A stretch of DNA of 51,664 bases from CAZGUH01 sp964529005 (GCA_964529005.1 CAZGUH010000027.1:1-51664), one strand, 5' to 3'; positions 24,379 through 33,052 are shown, counted from the stretch's first letter. Translations and numbers: made by a program. Notes: generated by a model from the letters alone, not told the origin.

Positions 24379-24396
24379 GGTCACCTGTTTGTGAAC
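24379..24396. promoter_or_regulatory. Palindromic operator candidate upstream of urtA
   Basis: GGTCAC-6 nt-GTGAAC, an inverted repeat with five of six positions matching. Its centre is about 41 nt before the start point implied by the TACCTT -10, the usual place for an activator that touches RNA polymerase. On the minus strand it reads GTTCAC-6 nt-GTGACC, loosely like actinobacterial GlnR boxes (AC-n6-G-n-AAC type). Regulator identity is inferred only. Confidence 0.35.
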
Positions 24397-24424
24397 GGAA
24401 GATGATCGCCGTGCGCGGCGCGCG

Positions 24425-25744
24425 CTAGTCGTCCTCGTCGCCGCGGTCTTTGCCCTTGGGGCCCTTGGACTTCTCGGCGACGTGGATCGTCACCGTGTCG
24501 CCGGGGCGCAGCTCACCGCTCGGTGTGACGTCGACGACCGTGTCGGGCCGCGCGTCGCCGGCAGGGACAGGTTCGGACACGACGACGAGGTCGAGCTCCT
24601 CGAGGTCGGAGCGCACCTGCCCGCTCTTGCGCCCGACGTACGCGGCCGGGTCGACGACGATCTGCTGGGTGGCCGGCGCCGTCGTCGGCGCCGAGGTGGC
24701 CGGCGCCGTCGTCGGGGCCGGCGTCGTCGTCGGTGCGGACGAGGTCGGCGCGACGGTCGTGCTCGCCGGCGGCGCATCGGGCAGCGACGTCGCGGAGCCC
24801 GACTCCCGCTCGCCGCCGCGCAGCAACGTCACCGAGACGACGACCGCCGCCGCGACGGCGAGCGAAGCCAACCAGGCCGCGCGGCGCGCCGGCGCACGCG
24901 GTGCAGGCGGTTGCGGCAGGACCGCCGTTCGTTCCGATGCGGCGCGCAGCTGCGCGGCCATGGTCGCCGCGTCCGCGGGCCGTTCCGCGGGCGCCTTCGA
25001 CAGCGCCTGCATCACGATGGTGGCGACCTCGGACGGCAAGGTGGACGGCAGCGGAGGCGGCGGCTGGCGCACGTGTGCCATCGCCAGACCGATCGGCGTG
25101 TCGGCGGCGAACGGTCGCTGCCCGGTGAGAACCTCGTAGGCCACCACGCCCAGCGCGTACACGTCGCTCGCAGGTGTCGCCAGCTCACCAGCGGCTTGCT
25201 CGGGGGAGATGTAGTGCGCGGTCCCGAGCATCTCGCCTGTGGCGGTGATGGGCGCCGCCCCGATCGCGCGGGCGATGCCGAAGTCGGTGACCTTGACCCG
25301 GCCGTCGTCGGTGACCATCAGGTTGCCGGGCTTCACGTCCCGATGGACGACGCCGCGGTGGTGCGCGGCGTGCAGCGCGTCGGCGGTGTCGGCGAGGATC
25401 CGCAGCGCGCGGTCGAGGGGGATCGGGCCGATCCGCGCCAGCGTCGCAGAGAGCGGCTCGCCGTCGATCAGCTCCATCACGAGGTACGGCGAGCCGTCCT
25501 GCTCGCCGTAGTCGTACACGGCGGCGATGCCGGGGTGCGACAGCGACGCGGTGTGCCGGGCCTCGTCACGGAACCGGCGGAGGAAGCCGTCGTGCTGGGC
25601 GAACTCGTGCCGCAGCACCTTCACTGCGACATCCCGCCCGAGCAGCTCGTCGTGGGCGCGCCACACCTCGCCCATGCCACCCGTGGCGATGTGCGCGCTG
25701 AGCGTGTAGCGATCGTTGAGCACGCGTCCCGGGCGTGTCTTCAT
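24425..25744 (-). CDS. PknB-like membrane Ser/Thr protein kinase with one PASTA domain
   Basis: 439 residues. The kinase domain (about 13-268) has the Gly loop ATGGMGEVW, Lys42 in VAVKVL, HRDVKPGN with catalytic Asp136, DFG at 154-156, and the activation-loop Thr region ITATGEMLGTAHYISPEQ. A single TM (about 289-308) and a Thr/Ala/Pro linker lead to one extracellular PASTA domain (about 362-424). PASTA domains bind muropeptides or lipid II; such kinases govern growth and division. PknB proteins usually carry three or four PASTA units, so one is short. The C-terminus ends in a charged Lys/Asp/Glu tail. The ATG is at 25744. Confidence 0.92.
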   Translation of the reverse strand: MKTRPGRVLNDRYTLSAHIATGGMGEVWRAHDELLGRDVAVKVLRHEFAQHDGFLRRFRDEARHTASLSHPGIAAVYDYGEQDGSPYLVMELIDGEPLSATLARIGPIPLDRALRILADTADALHAAHHRGVVHRDVKPGNLMVTDDGRVKVTDFGIARAIGAAPITATGEMLGTAHYISPEQAAGELATPASDVYALGVVAYEVLTGQRPFAADTPIGLAMAHVRQPPPPLPSTLPSEVATIVMQALSKAPAERPADAATMAAQLRAASERTAVLPQPPAPRAPARRAAWLASLAVAAAVVVSVTLLRGGERESGSATSLPDAPPASTTVAPTSSAPTTTPAPTTAPATSAPTTAPATQQIVVDPAAYVGRKSGQVRSDLEELDLVVVSEPVPAGDARPDTVVDVTPSGELRPGDTVTIHVAEKSKGPKGKDRGDEDD

Positions 25745-25796
25745 GACGCCGTGGTCCGTTTCCGCTCGGAGATCGGTTCAGCCACGGCCACGACGG

Positions 25797-25802
25797 TACG
25801 GT
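25797..25802 (+). promoter_or_regulatory. Putative -10 element (TACGGT) for the ArfB-like gene
   Basis: TACGGT ends 6 nt before GTG 25809; there is no Shine-Dalgarno sequence. Leaderless pattern as elsewhere in the window. Confidence 0.35.
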
Positions 25803-25808
25803 GCGGTG

Positions 25809-26234
25809 GTGGCCGAGGGCGAAGAGAGGCTTCATGTCACGCGCTCGCTGAGCATTCCCGTGCGTGAGCTCACCCTGCGCTTCACCGCCTCGGGCGGGCC
25901 GGGCGGCCAGCACGCGAACACCTCCAACACCAAGGTCGACCTGCGCTTCGACATCGCCGGCTCGCCGTCGCTTGGTCCCGTGCAGCGAGCTCGCCTGCTC
26001 GCCCGCTTCGGTCCCGAGCTGCGCGTCGTCGCGACCGCGGAGCGCTCGCAGGCGCGGAACCGCCAGGAGGCGCTGGAGCGGCTGCGGTCGATGCTCGCCG
26101 ATGCGCTGCGGGTCGAGCGTCCGCGGGTGCAGACCCGGCCCAGCCGAGCGGCGACCCAGCGGCGGCTCGACGACAAGCGGCGGCGGAGCGAGCGAAAACG
26201 CGCAAGGAATTGGAAAGACGGCGACACCGCGTGA
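25809..26234 (+). CDS. arfB: ArfB/YaeJ-like peptidyl-tRNA hydrolase (ribosome rescue)
   Basis: 141 residues. The catalytic loop GGPGGQHANTSNTKV has the GGQ tripeptide at 32-34, and the tail is strongly basic (RRLDDKRRRSERKRARNWK), as needed to enter the mRNA channel of stalled ribosomes. The short RF-1-like domain without codon-recognition domains separates it from release factors. GTG 25809 places TRSLSIPVREL at the normal ArfB N-terminus; GTG 25806 and an upstream ATG (25716) that would overlap the kinase gene are less likely. Confidence 0.88.
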   Translation: MAEGEERLHVTRSLSIPVRELTLRFTASGGPGGQHANTSNTKVDLRFDIAGSPSLGPVQRARLLARFGPELRVVATAERSQARNRQEALERLRSMLADALRVERPRVQTRPSRAATQRRLDDKRRRSERKRARNWKDGDTA

Positions 26235-26253
26235 CCACCCCGGTGATCCGGGG

Positions 26254-26259
26254 TACCAT
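26254..26259 (+). promoter_or_regulatory. Putative -10 element (TACCAT) for the PAS-LuxR gene
   Basis: TACCAT, with GTGACC 17 nt upstream (26231-26236) as a possible -35, predicts a leader of about 33 nt containing the GAGGTGG ribosome site at 26284-26290. Confidence 0.4.
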
Positions 26260-26298
26260 CGCTCCACTCGGTCCGCCCGAGGGGAGGTGGCTCGTTCG

Positions 26299-27426
26299 AT
26301 GTCCGAGCAGCTGCTGCCGCGCCGAACGGTGCATGCGTGGCTCGCGCTGGTCGCGGCGATGCAGTCGCTCGACGACGCGTCCGACGAGGGCGCGCTCGGC
26401 GCGCTGGTCGGACAGTGCCCGCTGCCCGTCGCGGTGATCGACATCAAGGCCCGCGACGTCGTGGTGATGAGCCCGCGGATGAGGCAGCTGCTCGCCGTCG
26501 AGGCCGACCACCCGCGCCCGCTCGACCTGTACGTGGTGGTCGAGGACCCGGCCCTGCGCGACGGTCTGTTCGATCTGATGGTCACGGGTGCGATCGACGC
26601 CTACGAGGCTCGTCGCCGCTTGCGCCGCGGCGACGCGGTCGAGTTCGAAGCGCAGGTGTGGGTCGCGGTGCTGGACGAGACGGAGCGCCGTCACGCGGTG
26701 TGGGTCGCGACGCCCATCGGCGTCGCGACCCCCGACGTCGACGACGATCACGAGCTCACCGCGTCGGAGTGGCCGGCGAGGGTGGCGGGCATGGTGGTCG
26801 GCGAGTTCGACGCGACGTGGACGATCGCGAGGGCGAGCGTCGACGTGGAATCGCTCCTCGGGCGCCCCCTCGACGAGATCGTCGGCGCCCCGCTCGTCGA
26901 CCTGGTGCACCGCGACGACCTGGCCGAGGTCTATGCGGCGACCGCACGAGCGCTCGTCGAACGCGGGGCGGTCGACACCGCGGCGCGCATGCGGGGACAC
27001 AACGGGGAATGGGTGCCCGGACGGCTGATCATCACGCCGCTGGCCGGCGAGGCGCTGCGTTTCGGGTTCGCCTACACGGTGGCGAGCGACGGCGCGTCGT
27101 TGCCGTCGGACCGCACGGCCGATCTCGAGCGGCGCCTGTGGCGCATCGCGCGGGAGGTCGAGGCGTCAGGTGTGGTGCGCGGCTTCGAGACGATCCACCC
27201 CGAGCCGGCGATGCCGGGCCTCGAGGATCTCTCGTCGCGGCAATGGGAGGTGCTGACCCGTCTGTTGCGCGGTCAGCGGGTGCCGGCGATGTCGCGCGAG
27301 CTGTACCTCAGCCAGAGCACGATTCGCAACCACCTCACCGCGCTGTTCCGGCGCTTCGGCGTCCACTCCCAGAGCGAGCTCGTCGAGTTGGTGCGCACCG
27401 GGGCCGGCTCGGCCGCGTCCGGCTGA
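26299..27426 (+). CDS. PAS-domain LuxR-type transcription regulator
   Basis: 375 residues. Two PAS-like regions: about 35-115 (CPLPVAVIDIKARDVVVMSP) and about 160-250 (GEFDATWTIARASVDVESLLGRPLDEIVG, then GAPLVDLVHRDD, very PAS-like). The C-terminal LuxR/GerE helix-turn-helix is at about 308-368 (LSSRQWEVLTRLLRGQRVPA, LYLSQSTIRNHLTALFRRFG). There is no receiver domain, so a small ligand or redox signal sensed by PAS is more likely than phosphorylation. The ATG has GAGGTGG at 8 nt. Its 3' end overlaps the helicase gene on the other strand by 92 nt. Confidence 0.87.
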   Translation: MSEQLLPRRTVHAWLALVAAMQSLDDASDEGALGALVGQCPLPVAVIDIKARDVVVMSPRMRQLLAVEADHPRPLDLYVVVEDPALRDGLFDLMVTGAIDAYEARRRLRRGDAVEFEAQVWVAVLDETERRHAVWVATPIGVATPDVDDDHELTASEWPARVAGMVVGEFDATWTIARASVDVESLLGRPLDEIVGAPLVDLVHRDDLAEVYAATARALVERGAVDTAARMRGHNGEWVPGRLIITPLAGEALRFGFAYTVASDGASLPSDRTADLERRLWRIAREVEASGVVRGFETIHPEPAMPGLEDLSSRQWEVLTRLLRGQRVPAMSRELYLSQSTIRNHLTALFRRFGVHSQSELVELVRTGAGSAASG

Positions 27427-28675
27427 TCGGCCGCTCGCTCGCCGGCTCGCGCTCGCGATCGCGCTCTCGACCGCGCTCGCGTTCGCGCTCGGGGCCGAGC
27501 ACGTCGAGCGCCGGTGCGGTGAGGCCGGTCTCGGGGGCGTGGACGCGCTGGAGGGTGCGCGCGTGGCGTCGCTGCTCGGGCGACACCAGGGACACGACGA
27601 TGCCGGTCGCGCCGGCCCGAGCCGTGCGCCCGGAGCGGTGCTGATAATCGGTGCCGTTGTCGGGCAGGTCGAAGTGCACCACGCAGGCGACGCCGTCGAC
27701 GTGGATGCCTCGGGCGGCGACGTCGGTGGCGACGAGCGCGTCGATCCTGCCGGCGTGGAACGCGGCGAGCGTGCGGTCGCGCTGTGCCTGGCTCCTGCCG
27801 CCGTGGATCGCGCCGGCGCGCACGCCGAGCCGCTCGAGGCGCTCGGCGAGCCGGTCGGCGCCGTGCTTGGTGCGGGTGAACACGACGGTGCGTCCGGCAC
27901 GGCGCACGACGTCGGCGCACAGCGCGCCGCGCTCGTCGAGCGACGTCGACCAGAACAGGTGCGTGGAGCGGCTGAGATCCTCGGCCTGCGCGGCGATGGC
28001 GTGGCGCACGGGATCGTCGAGGTGGGTGCGGGCCAGCGCGTCGGACGCGCCGTCGAGGGTCGCGGAGAACAGCATCGTCTGGCGCTGCGGTGCGCACTGG
28101 TCGAGGATGCGGCGCACGGCCGGCAGGAAACCCATGTCGCTCATCCGGTCGGCCTCGTCGACCACGACGATCCGAACGTTGTCGAGCTTGACATGCCCCT
28201 GCTCGATGAGGTCCTCGAGGCGGCCCGGGCAGGCGACGAGCACGTCCACGCCCTTGCGCAGGTTGTTGACCTGCGGACCCTGCTTGACACCGCCGTACAC
28301 GGCGCCCGACCAGCGGCCGCGCACCTGTCCGAGATCGGCGAGGACCTTGTGGATCTGCGCCGCGAGCTCGCGCGTCGGCGACAGCACGAGCGCCGCAGGG
28401 CGGTTGGGCTTGCCCTTGCCCAACCGGGCGATCAACGGCGCGGCGAACGCCAGTGTCTTGCCCGACCCCGTCGGCGCCGCGGCGCACACGTCGCGGCCGG
28501 CGAGGAGGTCGGCCATCGTCGCCGCCTGGATCGGCGACAGCGCGGTGATGCCGCGGCTGGCGAGGCGGCGGGCGATGTCGCTCGGCAGGCCGTGGAAGTC
28601 GGCTGCGTGATCGGCGGTCTGGCCGGGTCGGTGGGGCGCGCCGAGGTCGGCATCGGACGCGAGGGGCATGGACAT
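27335..28675 (-). CDS. DEAD-box ATP-dependent RNA helicase
   Basis: 446 residues. The Q motif region ends in LSPIQ (47-51), motif I is APTGSGKT (67-74), Ib is PTRELAAQ, II DEAD in VVVDEADRM, III SAT in LFSATL, V VATDVAARGIHVDG and VI HRSGRTARAG, so catalytic competence is expected. After the core there is a charged tail of alternating Arg-Glu residues encoded by a hexamer repeat, then an Arg-rich stretch read antisense to the LuxR gene. Likely role: unwinding structured RNA in ribosome assembly or cold stress. ATG 28675 has AGGAG at 6-7 nt. The 158 nt between this start and 28833 holds no feature I can name. Confidence 0.9.
   Translation of the reverse strand: MSMPLASDADLGAPHRPGQTADHAADFHGLPSDIARRLASRGITALSPIQAATMADLLAGRDVCAAAPTGSGKTLAFAAPLIARLGKGKPNRPAALVLSPTRELAAQIHKVLADLGQVRGRWSGAVYGGVKQGPQVNNLRKGVDVLVACPGRLEDLIEQGHVKLDNVRIVVVDEADRMSDMGFLPAVRRILDQCAPQRQTMLFSATLDGASDALARTHLDDPVRHAIAAQAEDLSRSTHLFWSTSLDERGALCADVVRRAGRTVVFTRTKHGADRLAERLERLGVRAGAIHGGRSQAQRDRTLAAFHAGRIDALVATDVAARGIHVDGVACVVHFDLPDNGTDYQHRSGRTARAGATGIVVSLVSPEQRRHARTLQRVHAPETGLTAPALDVLGPERERERGRERDREREPASERPISRTRPSRPRCAPTRRARSGSGRRSAGTAR
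27449..27491. repeat. Degenerate CGCTCG-type hexamer tandem repeat
   Basis: About seven imperfect copies of a six-base unit (CGCTCG, CGATCG, CGCTCT, CGACCG, CGCTCG, CGTTCG, CGCTCG) encode an Arg-Glu alternating tail in the helicase. Such repeats can expand and contract by slippage in multiples of two codons without breaking the frame. Confidence 0.75.
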
Positions 28676-28833
28676 GGTGGCTCCTGATCGAAGGTGGAGT
28701 GCGGCGGTGATCGCCGGGCTCTGCACACGTCGTCGAAGCGTTGAAGTGCCCAGAACATCGCAGCGCAGGGGCTGCGGCCGGGACACGCTACCGGGCGCCC
28801 GGGCGAAAGCGGCCTGAGCGCGTCGCGGGGCGC

Positions 28834-29709
28834 TCAGACGGCCAGGTCGTCGACCCGGCGGATGCCGCCGGCCGGCAGCCGCTGATCCCAGCCGGCGGGC
28901 ACGCGGTGGGGCGCGATCTCCGACAGCGGGGCGAGCACGAAGCGACGCTCCCACATCCGCGGGTGGGGCAGCGTCAGCTCGTCGCTCTGGATGTGCACGT
29001 CGTCGTAGAGCAGGAGGTCGAGGTCGAGCGTTCGCGGCCCCCAGCGCACCGTGCGCTCGCGGTTCGCGGCACGCTCGATCCGGTGGCAGGCGTCGAGCAG
29101 CTTGTACGGATCCCAGCGGGTCTCGACCTCGGCCACCATGTTGAGGTACGGCCCCTGGTCGTCGGGACCGCCGACCGGATCGGTCTCGTAGACCCCCGAC
29201 GTCGCCCGCACCCCCGGCAGGTTCAACACGGCGAAGCGCAGGTGCTCACGGCGATCGCCGAGGTTCGAGCCGAGCGCGACGTACGCGGTGGTCAACGGGC
29301 GCTCGAGCGCCACCAGGTCGGGACGGCGGCGGCGCACGCGGACACCCGACGACACGACGTCGTGCGGCACGGGCGGGCGCAGCTTGCGCACTGCGACTTC
29401 GACCGCGTCGACGCGCGCCAGGCCGAGCACCTCTTCGGCGATGCGCGCCGCGACGCGCTCCAGCAGCAGGTGCTGCTCGGTCGCGACGACCTTCGCCACC
29501 ATGTCGATCGCCACCCCGTAGTCGACGCTCTGCTCGAGATCGTCGGTCGCTCCCGCGCTGCGCGTGTCGAGCTCGATGACGACGTCGACCTCGAACGGCT
29601 GGGCGCGCTCGCGCTCTTCGGGCAACAAGCCGATGATGCCGACCTCGCGGATGCCGAGCAGCTCGATCCGGTCGGGATCACCGCCGGGGGCCCTGGACGT
29701 GCCGTTCAT
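28834..29709 (-). CDS. Fused dihydroneopterin aldolase - HPPK (FolB-FolK)
   Basis: 291 residues, two consecutive folate-pathway enzymes in one chain. The N-terminal FolB domain (about 15-130: IELLGIREVGIIGLLPEERE, SVDYGVAIDMV, AVRKLRPPVP) converts dihydroneopterin to hydroxymethyl-dihydropterin. The C-terminal FolK domain (about 135-285: AYVALGSNLGDRREHL, YETDPVGGPDDQGPYLNMV, RWGPRTLDLDLLLYDD, LPHPRMWERRFVLAPL) adds pyrophosphate to it. Fusing them would hand the product from one site to the next. ATG 29709. No other folate gene lies next to it. Confidence 0.93.
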   Translation of the reverse strand: MNGTSRAPGGDPDRIELLGIREVGIIGLLPEERERAQPFEVDVVIELDTRSAGATDDLEQSVDYGVAIDMVAKVVATEQHLLLERVAARIAEEVLGLARVDAVEVAVRKLRPPVPHDVVSSGVRVRRRRPDLVALERPLTTAYVALGSNLGDRREHLRFAVLNLPGVRATSGVYETDPVGGPDDQGPYLNMVAEVETRWDPYKLLDACHRIERAANRERTVRWGPRTLDLDLLLYDDVHIQSDELTLPHPRMWERRFVLAPLSEIAPHRVPAGWDQRLPAGGIRRVDDLAV

Positions 29710-29767
29710 CGCCCCATTCTCGCCACCTCGTGCCACGTGATCCCAGCCAGGCCGCGGCCTGCGCCGG

Positions 29768-29773
29768 TAGAAT
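29768..29773 (+). promoter_or_regulatory. Putative -10 element (TAGAAT) for the HtpX-like gene
   Basis: TAGAAT, preceded by CGG, predicts a start near 29780 and a 65-nt leader. It is a close match to the -10 consensus in very GC-rich DNA. Confidence 0.45.
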
Positions 29774-29844
29774 CGGACGCATTCCGCGACGAGCACCACA
29801 GAGGCAGCTCGGTCCGCCCTTGCCGTCCTGGAGACCCACTCACG

Positions 29845-30690
29845 ATGTTTCGCAACACCCTGAAGACGTTCACCCTGCTCGCCGGCCTCGGCGGGCTGAT
29901 GGTCCTGATCGGATCCCTGTTCGGGCGCGGCGGCGCCGTCATCGGCCTCGTGCTCGCGCTGTTGATGGTCGGTTTCTCGTACTGGAAATCCGACACGTTG
30001 GCCGTGCGCGCGGCGCACGCGGCGCCGGCCGATCCTGCTCGCTACCCGGAATACCACCGCATCGTCCGCGAGCTCACCGAGCGCGCCGGCATGCCGATGC
30101 CCAAGCTCTACATCTCACCCGAGCAGCAGCCCAACGCATTCGCCACCGGGCGCAACCCGAACCACGCCGCGGTCGCGGTGACCGAAGGGCTGCTCGCGGT
30201 GTGCACGTGGGACGAGGTGCGCGGTGTGCTCGCCCACGAGCTCGCGCACGTCCGCAACCGCGACATCCTGATCGGTTCGGTCGCGGCAGCGGTGGCCACC
30301 GGCATCAGCTTCGTCGCCAACATGGCGATGTGGGCGTCGATGTTCAGCGGCCGCCGTGACGACGACGAGGGCGGAAACCCGATCGTGCTGCTGGCGACAG
30401 CGCTCGTCGCGCCGATCGCGGCGTCGTTGCTCCAGATGGCCCTCTCGCGCAGCCGTGAGTTCGAGGCCGACCGCAGCGGCGCGGATCTCCTCGGCGCCGG
30501 TGAGCCGTTGGCGCGAGCGCTCGAGAAGCTCGAGGCGTACGCCAAGCGCATCCCGATGAACGTCCCGCCGGCGCAAGCCAGCCACTTCATCGTCAACCCG
30601 CTGACGGGTCGCCGCGTGGCGTTCGCCAACATGTTCCGCACGCACCCGACGACCGAGGAGCGTGTCCGCCGCCTGCGCGCGCCGCGCTGA
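29845..30690 (+). CDS. HtpX-like M48 membrane zinc metalloprotease
   Basis: 281 residues. Two N-terminal TM segments (about 8-26 and 29-47) precede the zinc site HELAH (131-135) in VRGVLAHELAHVRNRDIL. A further hydrophobic pair (about 140-168 and 180-200) follows, with the third zinc ligand Glu in SREFEADRSGADL (205). QQPNAFATGRNPNHAAVAVT is typical of HtpX. Family role: degradation of damaged membrane proteins. ATG 29845; GGAG lies 11 nt upstream. Confidence 0.92.
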   Translation: MFRNTLKTFTLLAGLGGLMVLIGSLFGRGGAVIGLVLALLMVGFSYWKSDTLAVRAAHAAPADPARYPEYHRIVRELTERAGMPMPKLYISPEQQPNAFATGRNPNHAAVAVTEGLLAVCTWDEVRGVLAHELAHVRNRDILIGSVAAAVATGISFVANMAMWASMFSGRRDDDEGGNPIVLLATALVAPIAASLLQMALSRSREFEADRSGADLLGAGEPLARALEKLEAYAKRIPMNVPPAQASHFIVNPLTGRRVAFANMFRTHPTTEERVRRLRAPR

Positions 30691-30748
30691 CGACGCTCAC
30701 GACGCTGACGGCGGCGCGGCGATCCACGGCGCGTTCGCGCGCCCGTGG

Positions 30749-30754
30749 CATGAT
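30749..30754 (+). promoter_or_regulatory. Putative -10 element (CATGAT) for the lipoprotein gene at 30763
   Basis: TGG precedes CATGAT, which ends 8 nt before GTG 30763; no ribosome site is visible. Confidence 0.3.
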
Positions 30755-30762
30755 CCTGCGTC

Positions 30763-31410
30763 GTGCTGAGGCGAGCGTGGGCGCGCACCATCGTCGTGGT
30801 GACGGCCGCCCCGCTCGCGATCAGCGCGTGCGGCGGTCGCGAGGTCGCTCTCCCGCTCGCCGAGCGCGTCGCCGCGCCGACGTTCGCAACCGTTCCCGCT
30901 GACCTCGCCGACTCGCCGCAGCTGGCCGCGATGCCGTTGCGGGACACCGCCGGGCTCGCTCCGAGCGGGTCCAGCGCGCTCGCCACGGAGCTGGCCGCCG
31001 CCGTGTCGGCGGTGATGAGCGAGGCCGAGCCACGGCCGGAGCGGTTCATCCGCGTGTCGGTCTACGACCGCAACGTGTACGTCAGCTGGCTCGACCCGGC
31101 GTCGCCGAACCGCTCGTACAGCGCCGTGTACTACCCGGGTGACGGCGACGGGCTCTACGTGTCCGGGCCGGATTTCACGCAGGAGGAGAGCTTCTCGCTC
31201 GAGGGTGTCGACCTGACCGTCCCCGCACGCCTCGTCAGCGCGATCGAGCAACGCTTCGCGGGCGACCTCGTCGCCACCGACGTCGACCTGCGCGTCGGTC
31301 TCTCGTACGGCTTCGGGCTGGTGTGGAACATCAGCGTCGACGACGCCCGCGGCCACCTCGCCACCGTCTTCGCCGACCTCGACGGCGCGATCGTCGCGAT
31401 CGACAGCTGA
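30763..31410 (+). CDS. Putative lipoprotein of unknown function
   Basis: 215 residues. The signal peptide ends in a lipobox (APLAISAC, Cys23). The mature part has aromatic-rich segments such as SVYDRNVYVSWLDPASPN and YSAVYYPGDGDGLYVSGP, suggesting a beta-rich extracytoplasmic domain. I do not recognise the family. It lies 4 nt before the DUF2207 membrane-protein gene, so the two are probably made together. Confidence 0.78.
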   Translation: MLRRAWARTIVVVTAAPLAISACGGREVALPLAERVAAPTFATVPADLADSPQLAAMPLRDTAGLAPSGSSALATELAAAVSAVMSEAEPRPERFIRVSVYDRNVYVSWLDPASPNRSYSAVYYPGDGDGLYVSGPDFTQEESFSLEGVDLTVPARLVSAIEQRFAGDLVATDVDLRVGLSYGFGLVWNISVDDARGHLATVFADLDGAIVAIDS

Positions 31411-31414
31411 TCCG

Positions 31415-32998
31415 ATGACGACGACCATCCGCCGCCTGCCCGCCGTCGTGCTGCTCGTCGTGCTCGCGCTCCTGCCGTTGCAGGCCTGGGTGGGCGCACG
31501 CACCGAGCGGTTGGTCGTGCGGCCGGAAGCCGACGGGCTGCGCTCGGCGACGTGGGTCGCGTCAGTCGCCCCGGACGGCCGCCTGTCGGTGCGGATCACC
31601 TACGACCTCGACGATCGGGCGGAACGCGAGATCGACGTGCGGGTCCCGGACGGCGCCCGATACGTGGCGGTCAACGGCACGCCGGTGGTCACCGACATCG
31701 GCCTCTACGCGACAGTGCCGGTGCGTGGCCCGGCGACGATCACCTACGAGCTTCCCGGACGCGTGACCCGCTTCGAGGACGGGGCGATGCTGCGGCTGCT
31801 CGAGGTCGGCGAGTCGTACCTCGACGGCGACGGCGCGCTGTTCCCGTGCCCGCGCTGCTACATCGACGGCGTCGGCTATGGCGACATCGCGGTCGACGGC
31901 GCACTGCACCTCGCCGGCGCCGCCGAGGAGGTCGAGATGCTCTTCACCGGTCTCGATCCGATCCGCGCCGGAGCAGATGCGGGCTCGGTGCGGTTCGTGG
32001 GCGTCGACGAGGGAGCGGACGCGGTGGCGCTCGTCGCCCGGCTGCCGTCGGCGGCCGCGCCCGATCTGGCGATCACCCCCGGCTCGGTGGACGACGCGAT
32101 CGACGAGGCGCGCACCGCTGCCCGCACGGTGGGCGAAAAGCTGCGTGCGCCCGGCGCCGGGCGCGCCGGGGCCCGCGTCACGGCGTCGATCCTGACCGCG
32201 ATGCTCCTGGCGCTCGTCGCGTGGATCGCCTGGCGCCTCGCCGCGGCGCGCCGCGATCGGCGTGCCGCCGACGACGGCAGCCCGACGCGCGTCGGTGTCG
32301 ATGCGGTGTACTCGCCGCCGAGCGATCTCGAGCCCGCGCTCGCCGGGCTCGTCGTCGGGGAGGCCGGGCCCGGCGACCGTTCGGTCGTCGCCGGCACGCT
32401 GCTCGAGTTGGCTCGTCGTGGGGTGATCTCGATCGACGGAGTCGACAGCAAGCGGTTCGTCCTCACGGTGCCGGTCGGCGCGCGTGGGACGACCGTGTTC
32501 GAGGAGGCGGTGCTCGCCCTCCTGCGCCCGCAGGGCCAGCTGACGGCGTCGGCGACGTTCTCCGGGCCGCCGCTGTGGGGCGACGACGGCCGCCGTGCCG
32601 CCCGCCGCCTGCGCCGTGTGCTGCTGCTGGAAGGGATGAAACGCCGCCTCGTGCGGCTGACGCTGTCAGGTCTCGTGCTGCTGCCGGCCTCGATCGCGAT
32701 GGGCGTCGTGGCGCTCGTCGCCTCGGGCGGCCTGTCCGCGCTCGGGTGGTTCGCGGTGTTCGCCGGGCCGGTGCTGGCGCTGGTCGCGGCGTTGCTGTCG
32801 GGCCTGACGCTGACCGCCAAGGGTCACGACGAGCGCCGGCGATGGATCGCCTATGCCGACTGGCTGCGGTCGAACACCCAGCTCGCGCACGTCGGGGCGC
32901 CCGCTGTGGCGACGTGGGGCGAGGTCCTTCCGCATGCAGCCGCCCTCGGCGCTGCGCCCGTCGCTGCACGGGCGCTGTCGCCGCGCGACGGGGCCTGA
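31415..32998 (+). CDS. DUF2207-like membrane protein
   Basis: 527 residues. The signal/anchor (about 6-28) precedes a long extracytoplasmic beta-rich region (about 30-225), a TM (about 255-278), a cytosolic segment with a winged-helix-like stretch (VAGTLLELARRGVISIDG, about 330-350) and two further TM segments (about 412-455). The domain order resembles DUF2207 proteins, whose function is unknown. There is no ribosome site, so coupling to the lipoprotein gene 4 nt upstream is likely. It may form one transcript with the SLOG/channel pair 62 nt downstream, although that pair has its own promoter candidate. Confidence 0.75.
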   Translation: MTTTIRRLPAVVLLVVLALLPLQAWVGARTERLVVRPEADGLRSATWVASVAPDGRLSVRITYDLDDRAEREIDVRVPDGARYVAVNGTPVVTDIGLYATVPVRGPATITYELPGRVTRFEDGAMLRLLEVGESYLDGDGALFPCPRCYIDGVGYGDIAVDGALHLAGAAEEVEMLFTGLDPIRAGADAGSVRFVGVDEGADAVALVARLPSAAAPDLAITPGSVDDAIDEARTAARTVGEKLRAPGAGRAGARVTASILTAMLLALVAWIAWRLAAARRDRRAADDGSPTRVGVDAVYSPPSDLEPALAGLVVGEAGPGDRSVVAGTLLELARRGVISIDGVDSKRFVLTVPVGARGTTVFEEAVLALLRPQGQLTASATFSGPPLWGDDGRRAARRLRRVLLLEGMKRRLVRLTLSGLVLLPASIAMGVVALVASGGLSALGWFAVFAGPVLALVAALLSGLTLTAKGHDERRRWIAYADWLRSNTQLAHVGAPAVATWGEVLPHAAALGAAPVAARALSPRDGA

Positions 32999-33046
32999 GA
33001 CACCGGCGGGCAGGCCGAGAGCCGCGGGGGAGCGCGGCTGCGGAAG

Positions 33047-33052
33047 TAGCAT
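33047..33052 (+). promoter_or_regulatory. Putative -10 element (TAGCAT) for the SLOG-channel gene pair
   Basis: TAGCAT ends 8 nt before GTG 33061, with no ribosome site between, as at other leaderless-looking starts in this window. Confidence 0.4.
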
